Assembly: GCA_935421135.1 (NCBI GenBank)
Contig: OW285194.1
Coordinates: 5,172,876-5,236,875 of the forward strand
Direction of reading: 5' to 3'
Origin: Bugulina stolonifera
Taxonomy: Eukaryota > Bryozoa > Gymnolaemata > Cheilostomatida > Bugulidae
Length of the DNA: 64,000 nucleotides
How positions within the stretch are numbered: the first letter of the stretch is position 1; each line of letters opens with the position of its first letter. The translations under genes were made by a program, and so were the position numbers. Below the pieces are notes generated by a model. It did not search any database. It had not been told where the DNA came from and was given only the letters and a program-made list of their open reading frames with translations. Of the stretch, positions 36,401 through 45,300 are shown piece after piece.

Positions 36401-36606
36401 CAAAATTTCTTGTATTGAAAGAGGTTTTTCATGTGCCGCCCACTTACATGTATGCTGTTTTAATATTTTGTGTAAATGTATTGTGGATAATTGTAGTACG
36501 TTATGTATATGTCATTTAATAATAATCAAAGTTTGAAACTTCTAACTTGTTTGTTATTCCTAAGTTTTAGAATTTCGAAAAACATTCTATGTAACCGTAG
36601 TAGTAT
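33478..36606. other. AT-rich intergenic region after GT31 gene 2
   Basis: Strongly AT-rich with TATATAATATA runs near 35385-35585. Short open frames show no motif, conservation with the other GT31 gene ends, or splice context. The GT31 cluster ends here, and no gene was recognised before the LTR at 36607. Confidence 0.5.
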
Positions 36607-37359
36607 TGTGATGGTACAGGACATTTGTATACGACTCCAGCTACCGGAATAAACCCTGCAGCACCCTAAGTGCCTAGTAGTTGTCACAGCGCTACTCAGC
36701 TAACACTTATACTCTCATAACTAACTGTTCGTATGCTTATACTCAACCGCATTGCATGTCTAAACCATTCATTTACTGTCTATATACGTGTATCTAAGTG
36801 TTTATGTTCACTCTACTTAACTACATACTGATGTACGTTCATGTATGATAATTACTAAGTCTTTTAGTGCCTTTTATACCCATGTACAGAGGCCCGACCT
36901 CTCAGAATCACTTGATATTCATTTTGTACATGAATTGGATCATTATAAGCAACTTACCCGACCCATTTTGCGCAACTTCCGGACGACCTTATGTCGTCTT
37001 TTCCCGACACTACGTCGGGCGGAAGTCCTTATACTATATAAAGGGCATTGTTTCACTGTTCATTGTCTCAGTCTTCACTTGGCTTTCAATAAAGACACAT
37101 CTATACTTGATACAGAGACTTTCACTTCCTTTTGTCAGGTCATTCGCTTAGCGAACCGCCTACTAGGTCGGATCACTCTCTTTCAACGTATAGTCTGAAG
37201 GTCAGACTTGGGACCAGATGGGTCGTCTCTGGTAGTTATTGGGCTACTGAGACCGCTCGATCTTTCATGTAATGAGAAGGCCTAGCACCACTCATAGGCA
37301 CTTCAGTTTTGGGTCGGTAGTCGTCCAAGGACGACCGCGAAATACCAGAAACCATTACA
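36607..37359 (+). mobile_element. solo LTR, family A (copy 2)
   Basis: TGTGATGGTACAGG to AACCATTACA, 753 bp, with GTAT on both sides. TATA-like ACTATATAAAGG and AATAAAG are preserved as in copy 1. It lacks about 50 bp (near 36955) that copy 1 has between ACCCGACC and GCGCAACTTCC. Confidence 0.9.
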
Positions 37360-37377
37360 GTATAATGGTGGTGGAAT

Positions 37378-37683
37378 CAGTGTTCAAAGTGGGTGGGTAC
37401 ACTATGCATGCGATCTTACAGATTAGTATTGTATAGCTAACCACCTATTCTTATATACATGTATGTAGTAGCTAAAGAATTAGTGAATTACTAAAATCAT
37501 GTATTTGGTGAGATTCAACCCATGTCCTTATGAATGACAATCAAGCACTCTACCACTACACTATCAGGTCTACAGTGACTGTGTGGAGGAAAACTAGCTA
37601 TTAAAATGAGGGTACACACCTGCTGGCCGTAATTGAGGTGGGTACACACCGTATACCACCGTATAACCACACTTTCAACACTG
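37378..37683 (-). mobile_element. hAT MITE of the CAGTGTTC family with tRNA-like segment
   Basis: Left end CAGTGTTCAAAGTGGG, right end CTTTCAACACTG. Flanks GGTGGAAT and GATGAAAT agree at 6 of 8 positions, an aged 8-bp duplication. On the minus strand, GTAGTGGTAGAGTGCTTG and GGGTTGAATCTC form the same A/B-box-like pair as in the copy at 27351. Confidence 0.78.
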
Positions 37684-38057
37684 GATGAAATGGACATTTC
37701 TTAATTCACATTGTGTAAATACATGTACATATGTATGTATAAATTGCATTCTATTGTAAGATTTCAGATTGCATAAGGCCTAGTGCCAATTGGTAATGTG
37801 CACCTCTTCTGCTGCATGAGAATTTGTATTTCTACACGGCTTTATATTGTCCCGGACACTTGATATTATGTCCTAGTCATCCTACTCGATACCTAAACTG
37901 TACTTGTTGCATTATTTTTACATGTTGTAAGACCGGAAGCAACTCCTAATGCAGCCACATTTACTATATCTATACAAGAATCGGGGTTATTATTCTAGAC
38001 TAGTTATAGTACATGCACGTACTACTGAATGCAATGATGAAAATCTTTTTAACCGGT

Positions 38058-38297
38058 CTACAAATGTCCTTGTGACTGTGTGGTGTGAGCAGTTGCTGAT
38101 TTTACTTCTGGATCTCCCGCTGCCAGTGTAAAGTCAATAGAACACCTGGTCGGAGAAAATTCGACTCCAGAGTGAAGAAATGCTGATCCATGAAACCAGA
38201 TCGATTGAAGTAGTCCCTCTACTGTTGTCCCGCGTGAAGCTAAGTCTGCAGGATTGTCATTGGTTGGGACATGCTTCAATCGTACTAGAGTATTCAC
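38058..38297 (-). mobile_element. BEL/Pao retrotransposon polyprotein fragment
   Basis: The minus-strand frame reads VRLKHVPTNDNPADLASRG followed by a Trp/His-Gly segment (SIWFHGSAFL). The VP-DNPADLASRG motif followed by WF-GP/S is characteristic of the region between RNase H and integrase of BEL/Pao elements. Only about 80 codons remain, with no LTR pair around it, so it is a relic. Confidence 0.85.
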
Positions 38298-38324
38298 GTT
38301 TCGGTTTGCACTTTCGTGACTGTG

Positions 38325-38555
38325 TGACTAGTCCTGTAGCCTAAGTCCCTAAGCACTGGAAAAGGATATGTAGGACACATGGTGACTAAGTACTCATGCT
38401 AGAACACTAGGACCTACGGGTCAGCACAACAAGTGTAGCATTCCATCCAGCACACGATAGTCTGCAACTCACTCAGTACACGTAATAAAGAACAACTGAA
38501 AGACCAATCTCGATTTCCTCCTGTGTGCTTACTCGTACACACCCGCAAATATTAC
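38325..38555 (+). mobile_element. partial LTR, family D
   Basis: Matches the right half of 27720-28203: ACTAGGACCTACGGGTCAGCAC, CACTCAGTACACGTAATAAAG, CGTACACACCCGCAAATATTACA. It keeps an AATAAAG signal. The left part is absent, or replaced by the BEL/Pao scrap. Confidence 0.55.
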
Positions 38556-38775
38556 ATTATTTTATGGTAGTCTCAGTAGCATTGTATAGTAAATATCCTT
38601 ATGGTCAAAGAATGGAAAGCAATTCTATTGTCCTAAGTTTTTAGTAGTTTAAATTATGCGGAGTAATTGTGCAAGTCGACTGTTCCACATTGCTCTACAT
38701 GTAATAGTTCTTCCATAGAAAGATTACATAAGTGCTCTCATGACTGGGTAAATGTGCACATAGACATCGTAATAT

Positions 38776-40207
38776 TGTAATGTTTCAGTGTAAGTTTGTC
38801 ACACGGGTGCCGATGTTAGCACGAGTGTGGGAAGTGCTTGGTAGTTGGTAGTGGGCTGCCAAGGTGAACTTCCACACATTACATAAAGAGTGAACAGTTA
38901 AGTTAAGCTCTTGTAATTATTGGAGAGGACTTAGGCCGATGCTGAGACTCATTGAAGAGTCCAGGGTCGACGTAGGTCCTGTAGTTTATAGTCCAAAGGA
39001 GTGTAGAAAGTATCTGTGTTGATCTAGGAACGTAGACCCGATGCTAGATTCATTGAAGAATCCGGGATCGGCTAGGGTCCGATGGTTTACACTCAGCAAG
39101 GAGTGTAGAAAGTGTCCTAAACGAGTATGAGGACTATAGCTCGGGCGCTGAAGGTCCAAGGACCAAGGCTGGAGCTGTCTGCCTGCAAGAGTAAGACTCT
39201 GTAGGTTGAGTTAGGAGATGTTGCTTTATTAGAGCGCAATCAACAACCAATTTGAGATAGCAAATGTGCTGGCTTTTATACATAATAGACTTCCGGCGAA
39301 AAGGCCAATATGGTATCGGGCGGTACAATAAGGTATCGTCCCGGAAATTACATAACAACATGGCGGAAAAATCTCCGAGGTCCGACCATCAAAAGGGTCG
39401 GCCTTGCACAAGAAGTGCTTATAATAAGATGAAAAAGATAACATGTAATTATGAACATGATGTGTGACATCGGCCATGAATGTATACAGGTAAAAAGACT
39501 TATACTATAATCAGGTAAGAAGGAAATTGCGCAACAGTAGTACAATTAGCTACAAATGAATGCAAAGGACCCGATTGGTTAATAACAATACAGTGCAAAT
39601 GAGCTAAGCAGTAGTTGATAAGAGTAATAACAATGTAATAAGTGTGGGTAAGCTTGGTTTCCAGTTAGCCGGTTTTTGACCGCCGGCTGACCAGTAGAAT
39701 AAGGCCTGCGGTGTGGAAACCAAAGCCACTAGAAGACCGTAAAACCTGTAGCTGACCGCCGGTAAGTTGAAAAATTTCAACTTACCGGCGGCTAACCATT
39801 GACCGCAGGCTGTGCCTGGAGAATGGATACCACGACCTGCGGTCACCCACCGGTTGTAAAGTAATTGAATAATAATAGCACTTTTATTACTTTGTTTATT
39901 ACATGTATAGAGTGAAAACACGTATCTCCAGGTGCCTTCCCGGTCTACTGCAGGTCCACTGCAGGTCCACTGCAGGTCCACTGCAGGTCCACTGCAGGTC
40001 CCCTGTAGGCATCTTGCTGTAGCTGGGAAGGCAAAGCCTGTGAAGTGGAAACCACGTTGACTCCAGGCCACCTCCAGGCTAGCTCCAGGTAGCCTGGAGG
40101 TAGGACCAGCTTAGTGGAAACCAACCTGTAGTAAGCATGTATAGTAGATCATGAATAATAGCACAAGATATAGTCCATGCGACTGCAGGCTATGCTGAAA
40201 CACTACA
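38776..40207 (-). mobile_element. solo LTR, family B (copy c), with nested foldback element
   Basis: TGTAATGTTTCAG to GAAACACTACA, ATAT on both sides. On the minus strand GTATAAAAGCC (TATA-like) precedes TCTAATAAAGC (poly(A) signal). It is interrupted by the element at 39654-40124. It ends 6 bp from LTR-B copy d, which points the other way. Confidence 0.85.
39654..40124. mobile_element. foldback element with TTGGTTTCCA ends and internal hairpin
   Basis: The outer ends TTGGTTTCCA and TGGAAACCAA are a perfect 10-bp inverted repeat. Inside, CCGCCGGTAAGTTGAAA (39756-39772) pairs with 39775-39791 across a 2-base loop. A 12-bp tandem CTGCAGGTCCA occurs about five times near 39948-40008, and the word GTGGAAACC recurs at 39711, 40044 and 40114. 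The 155-aa minus frame is not convincing as protein. Confidence 0.65.
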
Positions 40208-40213
40208 ATATAT

Positions 40214-41694
40214 TGTGGTGTTCTCAACTCACTATTGCATGCAGACTCTCATAACTGCAGGACATTAACCTAATTAATCTCTTGCCTATTGCATGTATAT
40301 ACAGCAATTAGAATTTGCCTAAACTTGCCTATTGTTATTGTCTCTATTATTATCCAATCCTGTAAAGCTTACTGTATTAACATTATTATTGACTAAGTCT
40401 TTTTGCCTGTTGTGAATTATGGCCGATGTGTCGGAATATGGTAGTTTTCACATATTATATTGTAATGGTTTTTGGGTTTTGGTGTGGTCGTCCTGAGATG
40501 ACTCCGTCCTGAGATGACTCCCGAGTCCAAAATGAAGTGCCTATGAGTGGTGCTAGGCCTTCTCATTACATGAAAGATTGATAGGTACCAGTAGTCAAAG
40601 AACTACCAAAGACGACCCATATGATCCCGAGTCAATGCTTGTTTGCTATACTGAGAAAGAGAGTGATCCGACCTAGTAGGCAGTTCGTGTTGCAAGGTCG
40701 AGGACCTTAACAACTAGAATGACCTATCTACGAAGTGAAAGTCTCTATATATAAGTATAGAAGTGTCTTTATTGAGATCCAAGCATGAAGTGAGACAACA
40801 AACATAAAAACAATGCCCTTTATATAGTAATAGAACTTCCGGAGGAAGTTCCGGTAAAAAGGCCGACGTAGTGTCGTAAAAAGACAACGTAGGGTCGTCC
40901 GGAAATTGCGCAACAACATTGCGGCCGGAAGCCCGATGGCCCACCCAAAATAGGTCGGGTTTGACAAAAGATGCTTAAAATCATCTAGATCGTATGCAAA
41001 ATCAATATCAAGTATTTCTGAGAGGTCGGGCCTCTTTACATGGGTATAAAAACAGTATAAAGACTCAGTAATGCTATATACAGGTATACAGATAACATCC
41101 AACTACACAGGTAAGGAATACAAGCAGATATACACAAGGAGAAGTATATAGTTAGTGTCAGGTAGTCGGGAGGCTGTACGTGACCATTACAATATAATCT
41201 TTTACATGATTGTAAGCATTTAAATAGTAATGGCCAACCCTTTTTAGGTCCGACTTCGGCTTTTTTCCGCCATATTGTTGCATAATCTACATGGCCGATA
41301 CTATATCGTACCACCCGATACTGTATCGGGCTTTTTACCGGGACTTCCGCCGAATACTGATTTAGTATACATTGTAAAAGCAAGTACATTTTTTTATGCT
41401 AGTCAGTTGTTAGCAAGGCTTCAATAAAGTCTCAACTCAAACTCTACAGAGTCTTACTCTTGCAGGGAGGCAGTTCCAGCCTTGGTCCTCTTGGACCATT
41501 AGCCCGAACTCGTTTAAGGCACTTTCAACACTCTTTCATTAAACATCGGGCTTATGCCCCAGATTCAACACTAAGAGCTGGACAACTGTTCACTCTTTAT
41601 GTAATGCTGGAAGTACAGCTTGATCGACCACTCTCAAGCACTTCCCACACCCGTGCTCTCATCGGCACTCGTGTGTCATAGCAGAAAACATTAC
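40214..41694 (+). mobile_element. solo LTR, family B (copy d), containing a nested family-A LTR
   Basis: TGTGGTGTTCTCA to AAAACATTACA with ATAT on both sides. Removing the nested copy (40461-41191 plus one ATAT) restores continuous alignment with copy b. Poly(A) signal CTTCAATAAAGTC at about 41424. Same order of palindromes as copy b. Confidence 0.85.
40461..41191 (-). mobile_element. solo LTR, family A (copy 3), nested in LTR-B
   Basis: TGTAATGGTTTTTG to GTGACCATTACA, 731 bp, ATAT on both sides. The minus strand carries ACTATATAAAGG and AATAAAG in the family order. It shows that family A was still inserting after family B had become a solo LTR here or nearby. Confidence 0.88.
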
Positions 41695-41704
41695 AATATA
41701 TGCG

Positions 41705-41966
41705 CAGAAAAATACTGGCTTTACTTCCCACTATAATTAATCACAGGTACGAAAGCAATGATTTAAAGAGATCCACATTTTGTTCTAATTTGAGGTGAGG
41801 AAGGGGCACTTCACCAATGGCAAAGATACTATGCAGCATAGGAGCATAATAAGGCTGAATGCTCTTCCTAACACCGCCAATGACCTTTTAAGAGAATTGA
41901 GCCTGGGACTCCCACATGGGAGTCCAGAGCCTTAACCATTAGACCACAGCATGCTGCTCCCTACAT
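41705..41966 (-). mobile_element. tRNA-derived SINE, second copy
   Basis: Same family as 1799-2045: shared CACTTCACCAATGG, CCTAACACC-CCAATGACC and CTGGGACTCCCACATG. On the minus strand, TGGTCTAATGGTTAAGGCTC and GGCTCAATTCTC are the A- and B-box regions. More diverged, and target duplication unclear (ATATGCGCAG and ACATACGCAG flank it). Confidence 0.75.
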
Positions 41967-42346
41967 ACACATACGCAGATGTCACAGCAAAATTTTAGTT
42001 ATGTGCATGTATTCCAAGTTATTATATGGTTGTGTTGTACAATTATTTTAAATTCATACAAATGGTTTGATTAAGTTTTCCAATACGAATTATAATATTA
42101 ATAAGATTCTCAGCTACAAGGTACAAAACTGCAAGAAATGTCCCACAGTCATAAGCTATAGCCCTATAAATTCATTTCTCTATCTTACAAAAATATTTTC
42201 CTGTATCTTATAAAACATCTTTCAAATAAAATAATGCTCATGTTACAAAATATAGTTTATAGAACAGAGTTATCCTCTCTCTAATACAATCATATAATAC
42301 AAAGTATAATTAGCAAGTTAGTAGCTAGCCAATTAGCCTGTGCATC

Positions 42347-45300
42347 CTAAGCCTGGGCAGTCTTGACACTGACACGTCTCTTAAACTTTCTCTTATCAAA
42401 CACTTTGAACCTGAGATCCTCATCATCCTCGTCCCCTGAGTCGGAGTCACTAAATTGTTCCTGATCCAGATTAGCTATTTCCTCTACAACAATCAGTTAG
42501 AGCAACGTGTCTAGTGAAACTAATCAGTATGGATGAGCCAGGATGACAGTTTTTTGTTTTAAGTTTACAGTCAATGGCATCAGGCTAACATTGGAACTAG
42601 CTCCTGCAGCATTGAAGGCTATTGCATACTGTCTTCTGTTTTATGATCGTTGACTGTAATGGGTTCCCATTATCGAAAATCGCAAACATAAATGTACAAG
42701 CAAGTCTCAAAGACATTACATTATCTCTCTCAAGTTGCACTCTTTGAAGAGTTGATCTGGTGTAAAGAGCACGCTATTATGCTATCATTTAAATAACCAG
42801 CAAGTAATATACACACAGTCTACACCACAGTCTACTCACACAGTATGCCTTCACTAGCCAAAGTCCACCTAAGCAGGCCACAGTCCCTTATACAATCCCG
42901 TTATACAGTTCACATAAACAATCCACTCACAGTCCACAGACCATTCACACAGTCCCCATACGGTTCACTCACACAGTTCACTCATGCTGCCCACTCACAC
43001 TGACCACTCATACTGTCCCCTCATAGTGCCCACCCACACAGTCCCCAAACGGTCCACTCACACGATCAGTAGACTCACCCTCTCCCTCATCCTCAACCAG
43101 AGACAACAGTGCTGCCGGTATCTGTCTGATGCTACTTGGGTTCTCCTTCAGTGCTGCCTCCAGCTGTTTAGCTGACTGAAACCCAAGCCACTGGTACATA
43201 GTGTCATCTTTCTTTGCTTCTATCAACAACCTTGACCTTGTCTGAGCTGGTATAACTCCTAAAACATACAGTCCGATATTCAGCGAGACGATATACAATA
43301 TGCAGCATCAAGGAGTTGTAGTAAAAGGGGTAGAAAAAGAATCAATAACGCGGACCATGCTGGTCTCGGTTGGGAGTTGTCAAAACAACATCATACAATG
43401 GAAAGAAGTTAAAAAGTGAACTTGTTGTGACTTAATTATTTCCCCTTCCTCTATACTAATAACAACCTATCGACTGACAGACTTCTACAATTGGATTTAC
43501 AATCGGCACAATGATACGATACATTGCAATTCACGTACGAGTAGCTAATGGTACTGAAAGGAAAGATAACTCTGCTTTTTAACACATAATTTGTTGATTT
43601 GAAGTAGCAAGTAGCTCCACAATTATGTGAAGCAGTACTACATGTAGATGCATTCTTGATTTTATTCCTGATATCTTGAGATCAGTCCTCGTACCACTGT
43701 CAAAGGAAAACTAATTTTCTCTGACAACAGCAGAAGTACGAATCAATAACCTAGTACTAAGGGAGAACAACTCCAATGTACAACACATAGCACTAAGAGA
43801 GAATGGCTCCAATTGACTGCATATAGTACTAGGGGAGAACAACCCCAATGTACAACACATAGCACTAAGAGAGAACGACTCCAATGTATTACACATAGTA
43901 CTATGAGAGAACGACTCAAATGTACAACACATAGCACTAAGAGAGAACGACTCCAATGTACTAAACACAGTACTAAGAGAGAACGACTCCAATGTACTGT
44001 ATATAGTACTAGGGGAGAACAACTCCAATGTACTACATATAGCACTAAGAGAGAACAACTCCAATGTACTATGAGAGAACAACTCCAATGTACTACAAAT
44101 AGCATTAAGAGAGAACAACCCCAATGTACAACACATAGCACTAAGAGAGAACAACCCCAATGTACAATACATAGCACTAAGAGAGAACAACCCCAATGTA
44201 CAACACATAGCACTAAGAGAGAACGACTCCAATGTACAACACATAGTACTAAGGGAGAACAACTCCAATGTACTGCATATAGCATTAAGAGAGAACAACT
44301 CCAGTGTGCCAGATAATACGTAGCAAATCAATAACCTAGAGTCGAGTCCTCATGTCCATTATAGAGAATAACTACCATTGAGGTCTGTAACATACTAAAT
44401 ACCTGAATCAAATGGATTATCAATGATCTCTATAGCAGAGTTCTTGCTGTTTTGGGCCAGGAGATTCAACATCGGAAGTGAGAAAGATCCAGTTGACTTC
44501 ATCTTTTCAAGGTCAAATTTCACTGCCCGAGAATTCCTCCGGGAATTAACCTAAATGGTAGACCATGCAATATAAGTGGTAAAGCAAGGAACATGCTGAG
44601 TGAAGCAGTGGTTATACAGGGGGCGGACACTTGTTGGCATCACTGATTATCAAAGAGGCTAATCGCTTTACCAACTAATAGGAGACGATGCTTTAGAATT
44701 GCTAGCAGCTATGTTACACGCAATAAGAGCTAAAATTATTATCTTCAAAGTGACCTCAATGCAATACTCTTTGAGGGTCACACACAATCCTCTGTGTTAG
44801 CCACAATTCACTCCTTTACTTGGTTCAATATTAGTAAGAAGGATATACCTACTTCATTAATCTTTCACGGTATATAATATTATTTGTAGCCGTCTACTTA
44901 CTTGGAGTAGGGTTACTGACTTGGGGAGATGTCTGGTAATTGGTTACTTACATGTACTTGGGGAGATGTCTGGTGATTGGCTACTGACTTGGGGAGATGT
45001 CTGGTGATTGGTTACTTACTTGGGGAGATGTCTGGTGATTGGTTACTTACTTGGGGAAGGTGTGTAGTGATTGGACGAGAGGATAACATAGTGTTTTCCC
45101 TTTCATCAAGCTTTCTGTCACAAAATATTTTAAAAGTTTCCTCTTTCTTCTCAACCTTTTCCTCTTCTTCTTCTTCTTCTTCTTCCTCCTCATTGGTTGC
45201 TGATAAAACATGGATCCTTGAGCTTTACACAACGCTGTGACAACTGTGAGAACACAACTCCTAATGTAACAGCTCTGTAGATCTGGTAGACTGAGTCTAT

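Noticed and set aside
39604..40071. 155-aa minus frame with repeated TCSGPAVDLQW
   Set aside because: Comes from the 12-bp array and palindromes of a foldback element.
38776..41694. A full-length LTR retrotransposon using copies c and d as its two LTRs
   Set aside because: They are inverted, have separate target duplications and only 6 bp between them.
43711..44331. Open frames of 206, 180 and 167 aa on both strands
   Set aside because: Produced by a 36-bp tandem repeat (multiple of three) within an intron; no start context, domain or splice support.
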